A stretch of 64,000 bases of DNA from Roseovarius sp. W115 (lineage in GTDB: Bacteria; Pseudomonadota; Alphaproteobacteria; Rhodobacterales; Rhodobacteraceae). The DNA lies in assembly GCF_032842945.2 (NCBI RefSeq), contig NZ_CP146606.1, positions 2,546,501 through 2,610,500 of the forward strand, given 5' to 3'. This document shows, piece by piece, positions 1 through 9,265 of this stretch (the first letter of the stretch is position 1; each line of letters begins with the position of its first letter). The notes below the pieces were generated by a model. That model searched no databases. It saw only the letters and a program-made list of their open reading frames with translations, and was not told the DNA's origin. The translations under genes and the position numbers were made by a program.

Positions 1-310
1 GCTGAAGCTTATTCTCGCAATTCACCAAAACAATGGAGTTGTTACAAACAGTCTGTTTGATCAAGTTATGTGTGGCTTCTTGCTCTTCTTCAGTGTTTGA
101 TTGAAACGTACCCGTTCCCAGGCGAAGGTCGCGCACGGCTATGTCCAAACCTCTCTCAAGCATGGTGTTGCGCATGGTAATCAGGCCAAGCTCGACCGAG
201 AACACCATCATGGAAAGGTAGACTGGGACGATTATGACAAACTCTACGGTAGAGTTGCCATCTTCCTCCCGGGCGAAACGGCCCAGGAGTGAACGAAATG
301 GCCAAATCAT
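1..310 (-). CDS. TadE-like pilus assembly protein, partial
   Basis: This gene is open at the window edge; about 103 residues are visible. It begins with an ATG at 310-308 that overlaps the TGA of the upstream TadG-like gene (ATGA), so the two are probably translationally coupled. The N-terminus has a short basic stretch, then EEDGNSTVEFVIIVPVY and a hydrophobic helix, the TadE/TadG-like pattern of minor pseudopilins (acidic residue and hydrophobic segment at residues about 15-40). Two cysteines follow near residues 92 and 98. Family knowledge: TadE-type proteins are pseudopilins of the Flp/Tad adhesive pilus and are inserted in the inner membrane. The C-terminus lies outside the window. Confidence 0.8.
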   Translation of the reverse strand, partial: MIWPFRSLLGRFAREEDGNSTVEFVIIVPVYLSMMVFSVELGLITMRNTMLERGLDIAVRDLRLGTGTFQSNTEEEQEATHNLIKQTVCNNSIVLVNCENKLQ

Positions 311-2253
311 TGTGTCAACCTCAGCGATTGCACGTTGCCCGCGATTGAGCTGAACGCGCCTGTGATGTCGACCCCTTCCACACGGTAGTAGTTGGTCAAA
401 GAGGATGCACAGCCTTGCAACGCCGTCTCCGCAATGCCGCCTTCCGCAATCTCAAAACCAATAGTGTAGATCACCACACCGTTGGATTTGGCGGCTGTGC
501 AGACATTGCCCATCCGCGTATCTTTTTGCGAACCGGTAACGTTGCTGTCGGAGTTCTCATACTCGTTGTCTGGGCCGCGGTCGCCAGTGAGGTCGCCATA
601 CTCATCCGGTGTCATCTGGCCCCAGGCCTCTTCCCAGGTCATGCGATAGCGCGCCACGAAACCATCACCAATCTCTTCTTCGAGATTTACGAATTCGAAA
701 CCATCGATCCGTTGACCGGTGAAGGCATTAATATACCAACGTCCATCAAAGTTACGATCATCCTGAACATCATCGCAATCCACATCGAGAATGGAATCGC
801 AGCTGTCATATTCGGACAGGTTATCTGCATCATTGCCAGAATTCGTGTTGTTCAATCCCGGTCCATACTCTGCGTCTTCGTCGCGGATGTAGTAGTTCTC
901 GCGATCCACGGACTGGTATTCACACAACCAGTTGGGATAAGCGGAGGAGCAAAGATACTCATAGACCGAGTTTGATGATCGTATATTCGCGTTGAAACGG
1001 TTATAGACATACAGAAACTGGTCTTCAGTGTAGCTGAGTTTGAACACTGTGGAATCTGGTCCGCGGTAGTCGCTGTTTTCCGGCAGGAAGTACGTCGTCG
1101 TGTTCTGTCCGTCGCCCATCATCACAATGGCCTTCACAGTGTCGTTTTCATTGTAAGCGACGGGCACGTTGCTGAGTGCGCTGTCCATGCTGCCCGACGC
1201 AATCAGAGCCGTTGTCACATCATTGAATGTCGGGTCGAGCAGGGCAGCACCCCATTTCACCCCAAGGCTACCTGTGGTGTTGCCGTCGGCGATCATGTCG
1301 TCGATGTAACCATGCAGCTGAGCTTCGTTCGCCGAGAAGGGCCTGATCCGGTAGCCGTCTTCTGTGTAGCAAGACCGCCAGGATTGGTTCAGGCTATCAA
1401 TCCCAAACTCGGTGCCGAACCCGTTTGAGTTGTCAAAGCGCGATGTATAGATCGCCTGGTCAATCGGCTGCAAAGTAATCGAAGAGCTTGAAGCCGCAGC
1501 ATCGGTTAGCAGGGCAGTGCTGTTGTAATCGTCGTCATCAAACACAAGGCAATTAGAGTATGTATGCGTTTCATTTACGAGCAAGGCGTCGAAAATTTCG
1601 TCTGAAGGAGCCACTGACGTGCTGAAAGGTACAATCGAGATAACCGCGTTGTTTTCCTCAGCTGAATTAATGATCGTGGTCACAAAATCCTTCGCGGCAG
1701 TTTGAAGGTTACCGATTTTGTTGTTGTTGTTCATCGAATTCGATACGTCGAGCACCAGCGCGATTTCCAGTTTTGGAATGCGTGTTTCGGCCGTTGCAGA
1801 CGCCACGGCCGTCAGGTTTTCAACACCGGACAACCGCATCAGAAATGTGTCCATGGTCATTTCGGCGTTCGCATGGACGCTCGATGCGTTCAATGAGGTT
1901 ACAACGTCACCTTCCTCAAATTCGCTGAGGAATTCAGACATCTCAGCCTTCACGAAGTAATCCCGCACAATGGCTTCAGGATCTTCGCCAAATGGTGCAC
2001 CCGCACCGGCGAGAACAGCGGCATCGAGTGTGGCCTGAAGACGGGCGCGTTCCATCTCAAATCGCATCATGTCGATACCGATACCGCCCATGACCAGCAT
2101 CATGATGAAGATAAACAGCGTCAGCACCGTCGCTGCGCCGTCTTCGGCCTTGCGGAAAACTCGTAGAAGTCGAGCAGTGGATTTAGGGTTAAAGGACGAC
2201 CGGGCACACGCACCCGAACGTCCCTTTTTGGTTGGTCCAGTATAAACCATCAT
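307..2253 (-). CDS. TadG-like pilus protein with von Willebrand factor A domain
   Basis: A 648-residue protein. A basic N-terminus precedes a TadE/TadG-like segment (AEDGAATVLTL followed by a membrane helix, about residues 37-60). A vWA domain starts near residue 160, with the metal-binding MIDAS motif DVSNS at 169-173. The acidic, Asn-rich region between about 400 and 580 looks like a surface-exposed insertion. Family knowledge: TadG-like proteins work in Flp/Tad pilus assembly and adhesion, anchored in the inner membrane with a large periplasmic domain. GAGG lies five bases before the first of two adjacent ATG codons. It is followed by the TadE-like gene with a 4-base overlap. Whether it assembles pili or acts as an adhesin cannot be told from sequence. 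Confidence 0.85.
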   Translation of the reverse strand: MMVYTGPTKKGRSGACARSSFNPKSTARLLRVFRKAEDGAATVLTLFIFIMMLVMGGIGIDMMRFEMERARLQATLDAAVLAGAGAPFGEDPEAIVRDYFVKAEMSEFLSEFEEGDVVTSLNASSVHANAEMTMDTFLMRLSGVENLTAVASATAETRIPKLEIALVLDVSNSMNNNNKIGNLQTAAKDFVTTIINSAEENNAVISIVPFSTSVAPSDEIFDALLVNETHTYSNCLVFDDDDYNSTALLTDAAASSSSITLQPIDQAIYTSRFDNSNGFGTEFGIDSLNQSWRSCYTEDGYRIRPFSANEAQLHGYIDDMIADGNTTGSLGVKWGAALLDPTFNDVTTALIASGSMDSALSNVPVAYNENDTVKAIVMMGDGQNTTTYFLPENSDYRGPDSTVFKLSYTEDQFLYVYNRFNANIRSSNSVYEYLCSSAYPNWLCEYQSVDRENYYIRDEDAEYGPGLNNTNSGNDADNLSEYDSCDSILDVDCDDVQDDRNFDGRWYINAFTGQRIDGFEFVNLEEEIGDGFVARYRMTWEEAWGQMTPDEYGDLTGDRGPDNEYENSDSNVTGSQKDTRMGNVCTAAKSNGVVIYTIGFEIAEGGIAETALQGCASSLTNYYRVEGVDITGAFSSIAGNVQSLRLTQ

Positions 2254-2569
2254 AATGACACCTCAATTGGGCGGACTACGCCCACAGAAAACGGAATTCG
2301 ACGTAGCGTTTATCGTAGAGGTCTGTGTTCAAATTATGGCGCAAGGCCTTCAAAATAGGCTGGATTGAAGTGCCTCTGCTCTACAAACAGAGTTCATACC
2401 TGTTTTTGTTTTCCGTCCGGAGACAAACCTTTCAATCAAGGCTGTCCAGCAAGTATTCTTCGAATCCCTGCTTTGTGTTGCTGGACAAATTTCCGTTCTC
2501 CTTTAACGATGTGGTGAAAAGCGCCGGATAGAAGCAGCTTATCAACATACCGCGAAGGGAGGAGACCCA
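2254..2569. other. Intergenic region between tad locus and dehydrogenase gene
   Basis: About 316 bases separate the divergently transcribed TadG-like and Glu/Leu/Phe/Val dehydrogenase genes, so both promoters should lie here. No convincing gene is present; the short plus-strand frame at 2325-2531 has no family resemblance. The one structured element is a 9-base inverted repeat, GTCCAGCAA at 2444-2452 and TTGCTGGAC at 2478-2486, about 85 bases before the dehydrogenase start. Confidence 0.6.
2444..2486. promoter_or_regulatory. Inverted repeat upstream of dehydrogenase gene
   Basis: Perfect 9-base arms GTCCAGCAA (2444-2452) and TTGCTGGAC (2478-2486) are separated by 25 bases. The site lies in the divergent tad/dehydrogenase promoter region. 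The arm spacing suits a dimeric regulator contacting two helical turns apart, or an RNA stem in the dehydrogenase leader. Function is inferred from symmetry and position only. Confidence 0.35.
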
Positions 2570-4003
2570 ATGAACGCGCCTATCAAAGAACCAAGCTTCC
2601 GAGAAAGTGTGGATCTCATGTTCAACCGCGCCGTGTCGCTGATGGACTTGCCACCTGGCTTGGAAGAGAAAATTCGAGTGTGCAACGCGACTTACACCGT
2701 GCGGTTCGGTGTTCGATTGCGCGGTCAGATCCATACGTTCACCGGGTATCGCAGCGTGCATTCTGAACATATGGAGCCGGTCAAGGGCGGCATCCGTTAC
2801 GCCATGGGCGTGAACCAGGATGAAGTTGAGGCGCTCGCTGCGCTTATGACTTACAAATGTTCTCTTGTTGAGGCTCCCTTTGGCGGCTCCAAGGGCGGGT
2901 TGCGGATTGATCCGCGCGAATGGGACGATCATGAACTTGAATTGATCACGCGTCGCTTTGCCTACGAACTGGCCAAACGTGACCTGATCCACCCATCACA
3001 GAACGTACCGGCCCCCGACATGGGCACGGGCGAGCGTGAGATGGCGTGGATCGCGGATCAGTATCGGCGCATGAACACCACCGATATCAACAGCCGGGCT
3101 TGTGTCACGGGAAAACCTGTCAATGCCGGTGGCATTCAGGGCCGGACCGAGGCCACGGGGCGCGGCGTGCAATATGCGTTGCAGGAATTCTTCCGTCACC
3201 CGGAAGACATCAAAGCCGCTAAGATGAGCGGCACACTGGATGGCAAACGGGTGATTGTGCAGGGCCTGGGCAATGTGGGCTATCACGCCGCCAAATTCCT
3301 GCAAGAGGAAGATGGCTGTGTCATCACCGGGATCATCGAGCGCGACGGCGCGCTCTTCAATGAAAAGGGTCTCGACGTCGAAGCGGTGCGCAACTGGATC
3401 ATGAAGCATGGCGGTGTGACGGGCTTTCCCGATGCGGCACATCAGGCCGAAGGCGCGGCTGTGCTGGAACAGGATTGCGACATTCTTATCCCGGCGGCAC
3501 TTGAGGGCGTGATCAACATGGGCAATGCGGACCGGATCAAGGCGCCGCTGATCATTGAGGCCGCAAACGGCCCTGTGACGGCGGGTGCCGATGATGTGCT
3601 GCGCGAAAAAGGCACCGTCATTATCCCGGACATGTATGCCAATGCCGGGGGTGTGACCGTGTCTTACTTTGAGTGGGTCAAAAACCTCAGCCATATCCGA
3701 TTTGGTCGGATGGGTCGCCGTCAGGAAGAGGCGCGCCACCAGTTGATCGTGGATGAGCTGGAACAACTGAGTGCCGACAAAGAACTGGGCTGGACCCTGA
3801 CACCGGGTTTCAAACAGAAATATCTGCGGGGCGCAGGGGAGCTTGAGCTTGTGCGCTCGGGCCTCGATGACACAATGCGCACGGCCTATCAGTCGATGCG
3901 CGAGGTCTGGCATGAGCGGGACGATGTGACCGACCTGCGCACAGCGGCATACCTCGTGGCGATTGACAAGGTGGCTGCGAGCTATCGCGCGCTGGGCCTA
4001 TAA
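2570..4003 (+). CDS. Glu/Leu/Phe/Val dehydrogenase (glutamate dehydrogenase type)
   Basis: A 477-residue NAD(P)-dependent amino acid dehydrogenase that deaminates an amino acid, most likely glutamate, to the 2-oxo acid and ammonium. The dimerisation/substrate domain carries the catalytic signature APFGGSKGGL with Lys108, plus the upstream substrate lysines Lys72 and Lys96. A Rossmann fold follows with GLGNVG near residue 235. The length fits the hexameric glutamate dehydrogenase group better than the shorter leucine or phenylalanine enzymes. GGGAGGAG lies just before the ATG. The gene stands alone, ending in a strong terminator (4027-4060). Next to sarcosine oxidase it could help release ammonium from amino acids, but that is inference. 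Confidence 0.9.
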   Translation: MNAPIKEPSFRESVDLMFNRAVSLMDLPPGLEEKIRVCNATYTVRFGVRLRGQIHTFTGYRSVHSEHMEPVKGGIRYAMGVNQDEVEALAALMTYKCSLVEAPFGGSKGGLRIDPREWDDHELELITRRFAYELAKRDLIHPSQNVPAPDMGTGEREMAWIADQYRRMNTTDINSRACVTGKPVNAGGIQGRTEATGRGVQYALQEFFRHPEDIKAAKMSGTLDGKRVIVQGLGNVGYHAAKFLQEEDGCVITGIIERDGALFNEKGLDVEAVRNWIMKHGGVTGFPDAAHQAEGAAVLEQDCDILIPAALEGVINMGNADRIKAPLIIEAANGPVTAGADDVLREKGTVIIPDMYANAGGVTVSYFEWVKNLSHIRFGRMGRRQEEARHQLIVDELEQLSADKELGWTLTPGFKQKYLRGAGELELVRSGLDDTMRTAYQSMREVWHERDDVTDLRTAAYLVAIDKVAASYRALGL

Positions 4004-4026
4004 AACCAAGCTTTGAGCGGTTTCAG

Positions 4027-4060
4027 ACGGCATCCATTTTGTGGATGCCGTTTGTTTTTG
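4027..4060 (+). terminator. Rho-independent terminator of the dehydrogenase gene
   Basis: A perfect 10-base stem (ACGGCATCCA at 4027-4036 pairing with 4042-4051) closes a 5-base loop and is followed by TTGTTTTTG. It lies 24 bases after the dehydrogenase stop, so it isolates that gene from the sarcosine oxidase operon. Confidence 0.9.
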
Positions 4061-4186
4061 GCGTAGCGGCTGTTCTCCAAGTCAAAACCCGGCAAATGTC
4101 GGTTTCTTATCTTTCATTTGCCGCAACTGATTGCGCCCGCCTGCGCAAATTGGTTCACTCCGGTCTATGTACCAAAGGAGAATATG

Positions 4187-5440
4187 ATGCGGTTTTCGGG
4201 GCTGCGTGTGATCAAGGAAGGGTTGACCGGCAACAAAGGCTGGTCGGCACACTGGCGGGATGCCAGCCCCAAGGATGCCTATGATGTGGTGATCATCGGC
4301 GGTGGCGGGCACGGCCTGTCGACGGCCTACTATTTGGCCAAGGAACATGGGATCACCAATGTCGCCGTGCTTGAAAAAGGCTATCTTGGTGGCGGGAATG
4401 TCGGACGGAACACGACGATTGTCCGTGCGAATTACTTTCTTCCAGGAAATTCAGAGTTTTACAGCCATTCTTTGAAGCTCTGGGAAGGCTTGGAAGAAGA
4501 CCTGAATTACAACGTCATGCATTCGCAGCGTGGTCAGATCGTTCTGTTTCACTCCGACGGTCAGCGTGACGCGGCCATCCGGCGGGGCAATGCGATGCGC
4601 AATCAGGGCGATGATGCCGAATTGCTCAGCGTCGCACAGCTGAGGCGCATGGTGCCCTATCTGGATTATGATCAGGCACGTTTTCCGATCTATGGCGGGC
4701 TGTTGCAGCGGCGTGCGGGCACGGCGCGGCATGACGCCGTGGCCTGGGGCTATGCGCGCGGGGCGAGCGACCGGGGCGTGGACCTGATCCAGAATTGCGA
4801 AGTTACCGGTATTGATGTGGAAAATGGGAAGGTCACGGGCGTGCAGACCTCACGCGGGACTATTCGCACCAAGAAGGTCGCGATGATCACTGCCGGACGC
4901 TCCAGCCAGACCGCTGCCATGGCCGGGATGCGCCTGCCGATTGAAAGCCACGTGTTGCAAGCCTTTGTCACTGAGGGGCTGAAGCCCTGCATCGACCATG
5001 TGATCAGCTTCGGCATGGGGCATTTCTATATCAGCCAGTCGGACAAAGGCGGGCTGGTCTTTGGCGGGGATTTGGACATGTACGCCTCTTATGCCGCGCG
5101 GGGGAATTTGCCATTGGTCGAGCATGTGATGGAGGCGGGCATGACGCTTATGCCGATGATCGGGCAGGCCAAGGTGCTGCGCAGCTGGGGCGGGATCATG
5201 GATATGAGCCCGGATGGCTCTCCCATCATCGACAAGACGCATATCGACGGGCTCTACCTGAATTGCGGCTGGTGCTACGGCGGGTTCAAGGCGGTGCCAG
5301 GCTCGGGCCATTGCATGGCGCACCTGGTCGCAACAGGCACGCCGCATAAAGCAGCGGCACGTCTAAGGCTGGACCGCTTCAAGACGGGTTTTGGCCTCAT
5401 GGATGAGGAGGGCACCGGTGCGCAGCATAACTTGCATTAA
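4187..5440 (+). CDS. soxB: Sarcosine oxidase beta subunit
   Basis: A 417-residue catalytic subunit of heterotetrameric sarcosine oxidase, which oxidises sarcosine to glycine and passes the methyl group to tetrahydrofolate. A dinucleotide (FAD) motif, DVVIIGGGGHG, lies at residues 33-43. The motif GTARHDAVAW (His182) corresponds to the region where FMN is covalently attached to histidine in this family. AGGAG at 4176-4180 is six bases before the second of two adjacent ATG codons, so 4187 is preferred over 4184. It opens the soxBDAG operon, the usual subunit order. The promoter should lie in 4061-4186. Confidence 0.95.
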   Translation: MRFSGLRVIKEGLTGNKGWSAHWRDASPKDAYDVVIIGGGGHGLSTAYYLAKEHGITNVAVLEKGYLGGGNVGRNTTIVRANYFLPGNSEFYSHSLKLWEGLEEDLNYNVMHSQRGQIVLFHSDGQRDAAIRRGNAMRNQGDDAELLSVAQLRRMVPYLDYDQARFPIYGGLLQRRAGTARHDAVAWGYARGASDRGVDLIQNCEVTGIDVENGKVTGVQTSRGTIRTKKVAMITAGRSSQTAAMAGMRLPIESHVLQAFVTEGLKPCIDHVISFGMGHFYISQSDKGGLVFGGDLDMYASYAARGNLPLVEHVMEAGMTLMPMIGQAKVLRSWGGIMDMSPDGSPIIDKTHIDGLYLNCGWCYGGFKAVPGSGHCMAHLVATGTPHKAAARLRLDRFKTGFGLMDEEGTGAQHNLH

Positions 5441-5490
5441 AGCGTTTGTATGTTCGAGTGCTTTTCCCAGAAGAGGTAGGGGGTTGTGAG

Positions 5491-5754
5491 ATGAGGATCA
5501 CATGCCCTATCTGCGGCGAACGCGACCGGCGAGAGTTCTATTACTCTGGTCATGCGCTGGCGCTGGACCGTCCGACCGAGGATGCCGGATCTGAGGCTTG
5601 GGACGATTACGTACACAACCGCGACAACCCCTGCGGCGAGACGCGCGATCTTTGGTATCACGAGATGGGTTGTGGCGCCTGGGTCGTGGTCACGCGCAAC
5701 ACCGCTACGCATGAGGTGATTGCTACCAAGCTGGCAGAAGAGGCGTCGTCATGA
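5491..5754 (+). CDS. soxD: Sarcosine oxidase delta subunit
   Basis: An 87-residue zinc-binding subunit of heterotetrameric sarcosine oxidase. It starts MRITCPICGERDRREF, with the zinc ligands in the CPICG knuckle and further His/Cys residues (WYHEMGCGAW) in the second half. The ATG at 5491 gives the expected family length and N-terminus; upstream in-frame codons lack family similarity. The 3' end overlaps the soxA start by four bases (ATGA), indicating translational coupling with the alpha subunit. Confidence 0.95.
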   Translation: MRITCPICGERDRREFYYSGHALALDRPTEDAGSEAWDDYVHNRDNPCGETRDLWYHEMGCGAWVVVTRNTATHEVIATKLAEEASS

Positions 5755-8681
5755 GGCTGGAGGGACAGGGCTTGCTTGACCGCAGCCGGCGGATCGGTTT
5801 CTCCTATGATGGGCGACGGTATCTCGGGTTTTCCGGAGACACGCTGGCCTCTGCGCTTTTGGCCAATGATATCAAGGTTGTGGGGCGCTCTTTTAAGTAC
5901 CATCGACCGCGTGGTGTATTTAGCGCGGGGAGTGAAGAACCCAATGCGCTGGTCACTCTGGGGCATGGTCCGGGCCAGGAGCCGAATGCGCGCGCCACGA
6001 TGGTGGAACTGGCTGAAGGTCTAGAGGCATATAGCCAGAATTGCTGGCCCAACGTTGATTTCGATGTGATGTCGGTCAACGACCTCTTTGCGCCCTTTCT
6101 GGGCGCAGGGTTCTATTACAAAACCTTCATGTGGCCCAAGGCCTTCTGGGAAAGGATCTATGAGCCGGTAATCCGTCGCGCGGCGGGTCTGGGCGCGCTC
6201 AGTCCAGAGGCTGCACGGCAGAAGTATGACAAGGCCTATACGTTCTGCGACCTTCTGGTCGTCGGGGCGGGACCTGCGGGGCTTATGGCGGCGTTGAGCG
6301 CGGCAGAGGCAGGGGCGGATGTGATCCTCGCTGAGGAAGATACGCGCGTCGGCGGGCGTCTGAATGCCGAACGTGAAGAGGTTGAAGATCAATCTGGAAG
6401 CGCCTGGGCGCAAAAGATTTTCAAGCGTTTATGCGAGATGCCTAATGTGCGCGCGATGACGCGCACCGCCGTGGTCGGGGCTTATGATCAGGGCACCTAT
6501 GGCGCGCTGGAACGCATGGCCCCTGAGGTGGCCGCGCGATCCGGAGCGCCAAAGGCGACGTTTTGGCGGATCGTGGCCAGACGCAGCATTTTGGCAGCAG
6601 GCGCGCTTGAACGCCCCATCGCGTTTCAGAACAACGATCGGCCCGGTATCATGATGGCGGGGGCCTTGCGCGCCTATGTCAATCGCTGGCGGGTTTGCCC
6701 GGGTCAGCGGGTGGCGGTCTTTGCCAATTCTGATGCGGGCCACCGGACTGTGGCGGATTTGCAGGCGGCGGGCGTTCATGTCGCGGCCCTAATCGACGTG
6801 CGTCCTGAGGCGGAGTGCACCCTGGGCATCCCGTTTTATCCGGGCGCGCAGGTGAGCAATGCCGAAGGCCGTCGTGCGCTGGAGGCCATCACCATCAAGC
6901 AAGATGGCGATGTTGAGAAAATCCAGGCGGATTGTCTCGCGATGTCAGGTGGATGGAACCCCTCCCTGCATCTCAGTTGTCACATGGGCGGGCGTCCGGT
7001 TTGGGACGAGCGCATCGTGGCCTTTGTCCCAGCAGACGGCACCATTCCTGGCATGACCGTGGCAGGTGCCGCGAAAGGTGTTTTCTCGACTGCGGGCTGT
7101 CTGCAAAGCGGGGTTGAGGCGGCGCAGGCTGTACTTGATGATCTTGGGATCAAGCGTGCGAAGGTGAGCCTGCCCAAAGCTGAGGATGGCAGCTACGAAA
7201 TCACACCGCTGTGGTCGGTGCCGGGCAAGGGGCGCGCGTGGCTGGATTTTCAGAATGACGTGACCGTCAAGGACGTGACACAGGCCGCGACCGAGAACTT
7301 CCGGTCCGTCGAGCATATGAAACGCTACACCACGCAGGGTATGGCACCGGATCAGGGCAAGAACTCCAACATCGCGGCGCTGGCTGTTCTGGCGGATTCC
7401 ATGGGGCAGGGGATTCCTGAAACAGGCACAACGACTTATCGTCCGCCCTTCATCCCGGTGCCCATCGCGGCGTTGGGCGCGGGTGGGCAGGGCAAAGGTT
7501 TTGCGCCCGAGCGGTTCACCACCTCGCATGACCGCACCATCGCCTTGGGCGCGCCGATGATTGAAGCCGGGTTGTGGTATCGGCCAAGCTATTTCCCGCA
7601 GGTTGGTGAAACGCATTGGCGGCAGTCTTGTGACCGCGAGGTGCGAATGGTCCGCGACGCGGTCGGTGTTTGCGATGTCTCGACCTTGGGCAAGATTGAC
7701 GTGCAGGGGCCGGATGCCGGAGCTTTCCTCGATTTTGTCTACACGGGCATGATGTCAACTTTGAAAGAGGGCCGGGTGAAATATGGCCTGATGCTGCGCG
7801 AAGACGGGCATGTCATGGATGACGGCACCTGCGCGCGGCTTGGGCCAGATCATTTTCTCGTCACAACCACCACGGCCGCGGCCGGACAGGTGATGCGACA
7901 TCTCGACTTCGTGCAACAGGCGTTTTGCGCCAAAATGGCGGTGCGCTTTGTCTCGGTCTCGGAGCAATGGGCGCAGTTCGCCGTGGCGGGACCCAAATCA
8001 CGTACATTGCTGGAAGACATGCTGGGGCAGAAGCTCGATGATACCACTTGGCCCTTTATGGCCTGCGGACATGTCTCAATCGGCGATGTACCTGCGCGGC
8101 TCTTCCGTATCTCGTTTTCCGGCGAGCTGGCGTATGAACTGGCCGTGCCCGCGCGCTACGGGGCGGCGCTCTTTGATGCGCTTCTTTCCCGCGCCGAGGC
8201 GCTGGAGGGAGGTCCATACGGGATGGAAGCCCTCAATGTCATGCGCATTGAAAAAGGGTTCATTGCGCACGCCGAGATTCATGGCCGCGTGACCGCGTTA
8301 GATATCGGCATGCAGGGGATGATGAGCCGCAAGAAGGATTTCATCGGCAAAACGATGGCCGCCCGTCCCGGATTGGTGGATGAGGCGCGTGAGCAGATGG
8401 TCGGGCTGAAGCCCATTGGCACGGTCAAGCAACTCATTTCCGGAGCGCATCTTTTTAATCCCGATGCCGAGGCGCAGAGCGAAAACGATCAGGGCTACAT
8501 CACCTCAGTTGGGTTTTCCCCGGAGCTTGGGCATATGATTGGGCTGGGTTTTTTGAAAAATGGTCGCGCACGGCTTGGGGAGCAGGTGCGCATGGTCGAG
8601 CATCTCAACGGCATCTCGACGCTCTGCGAGGTGGTGGACCCGGTGCAGTTCGATGCCAAAGGAGGGCGGATGCGTGGTTAA
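5751..8681 (+). CDS. soxA: Sarcosine oxidase alpha subunit
   Basis: A 976-residue subunit. The N-terminal part resembles a degenerate ferredoxin-like domain (about residues 1-100). An NAD-binding region follows, with VVGAGPAGLMAAL at about 169-181. The C-terminal third is a glycine-cleavage T-protein/folate-binding domain (about residues 590-970), where the methyl group becomes methylene-tetrahydrofolate. Family length is close to 1000 residues, so the gene looks complete. It overlaps soxD by four bases and soxG by eight. Together with soxB, soxD and soxG it is a full set for demethylating sarcosine, the last step of glycine betaine or creatine breakdown to glycine. Confidence 0.95.
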   Translation: MRLEGQGLLDRSRRIGFSYDGRRYLGFSGDTLASALLANDIKVVGRSFKYHRPRGVFSAGSEEPNALVTLGHGPGQEPNARATMVELAEGLEAYSQNCWPNVDFDVMSVNDLFAPFLGAGFYYKTFMWPKAFWERIYEPVIRRAAGLGALSPEAARQKYDKAYTFCDLLVVGAGPAGLMAALSAAEAGADVILAEEDTRVGGRLNAEREEVEDQSGSAWAQKIFKRLCEMPNVRAMTRTAVVGAYDQGTYGALERMAPEVAARSGAPKATFWRIVARRSILAAGALERPIAFQNNDRPGIMMAGALRAYVNRWRVCPGQRVAVFANSDAGHRTVADLQAAGVHVAALIDVRPEAECTLGIPFYPGAQVSNAEGRRALEAITIKQDGDVEKIQADCLAMSGGWNPSLHLSCHMGGRPVWDERIVAFVPADGTIPGMTVAGAAKGVFSTAGCLQSGVEAAQAVLDDLGIKRAKVSLPKAEDGSYEITPLWSVPGKGRAWLDFQNDVTVKDVTQAATENFRSVEHMKRYTTQGMAPDQGKNSNIAALAVLADSMGQGIPETGTTTYRPPFIPVPIAALGAGGQGKGFAPERFTTSHDRTIALGAPMIEAGLWYRPSYFPQVGETHWRQSCDREVRMVRDAVGVCDVSTLGKIDVQGPDAGAFLDFVYTGMMSTLKEGRVKYGLMLREDGHVMDDGTCARLGPDHFLVTTTTAAAGQVMRHLDFVQQAFCAKMAVRFVSVSEQWAQFAVAGPKSRTLLEDMLGQKLDDTTWPFMACGHVSIGDVPARLFRISFSGELAYELAVPARYGAALFDALLSRAEALEGGPYGMEALNVMRIEKGFIAHAEIHGRVTALDIGMQGMMSRKKDFIGKTMAARPGLVDEAREQMVGLKPIGTVKQLISGAHLFNPDAEAQSENDQGYITSVGFSPELGHMIGLGFLKNGRARLGEQVRMVEHLNGISTLCEVVDPVQFDAKGGRMRG

Positions 8682-9222
8682 GCTTGAGCCGACTACGCCC
8701 TTGCAGGGCGCGACGCCCGTCGAGGTGGGCACGATGGTGGTGCAAGAGGTGGGCGACCTTGGGCCAGTTACCTCGATTGCGCCTTATCCGGGGCGACAGA
8801 AAGCGGTGTCCGATTTGTTGAAAAAGGCACATGGGATCACCTTTCCCAAGCCAAACATGTTTTTGCCGGGCAAAGAGGCGAGCTGCCTTTGGTTCGGACG
8901 CGACATGGCGCTTTTGATCGGGGCGGAACCGGACCCGGCACTGGCTAAGGAGGCCGCGTTGACGGATCAGTCGGATGCCTGGGCGGTGCTTTCGCTGCGC
9001 GGCGAGGGAATTGAAGCGGCGCTGGCGCGGCTTTGCCCGATCGACACGCGGCTGAGACAATTCCCGATCAACAGCACGGCCCGCACGGAAGTGGCGCATA
9101 TGACGAGCTCGCTCACCCGTATGTCCGAGACCGAGTTCCAGCTGATGATCTTCCGCGCCTTTGCCCGCACAGCGCTGCATGAGATCACTGACGCGATGGA
9201 AGGGGTTGCGGCGCGTGGCTGA
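8674..9222 (+). CDS. soxG: Sarcosine oxidase gamma subunit
   Basis: A 182-residue gamma subunit. The start is a GTG at 8674, inside the end of soxA, with AAAGGAGGG about eight bases upstream; this gives MVKLEPTTPLQG, a typical gamma-subunit beginning. No ATG in the same frame close by fits as well. The protein has the aminomethyltransferase-like gamma fold (MLSL-type region with RLRQFPINSTARTEVAHM). It closes the soxBDAG operon; no terminator is visible before the next gene. Confidence 0.9.
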   Translation: MVKLEPTTPLQGATPVEVGTMVVQEVGDLGPVTSIAPYPGRQKAVSDLLKKAHGITFPKPNMFLPGKEASCLWFGRDMALLIGAEPDPALAKEAALTDQSDAWAVLSLRGEGIEAALARLCPIDTRLRQFPINSTARTEVAHMTSSLTRMSETEFQLMIFRAFARTALHEITDAMEGVAARG

Positions 9223-9265
9223 GCCTGCCAAAGTCGCAAAAAATGAGGCGTGAGGGACCAGTAAT

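Noticed and set aside
101-292. Small plus-strand frame at the left edge
   Set aside because: It is antisense to the TadE-like gene, which has a recognisable N-terminus and overlaps the TadG-like stop.
415-975. 186-codon plus-strand frame
   Set aside because: Antisense shadow inside the TadG-like gene.
2325-2531. Possible small gene before the dehydrogenase
   Set aside because: No family resemblance or ribosome site, and it covers the inverted repeat.
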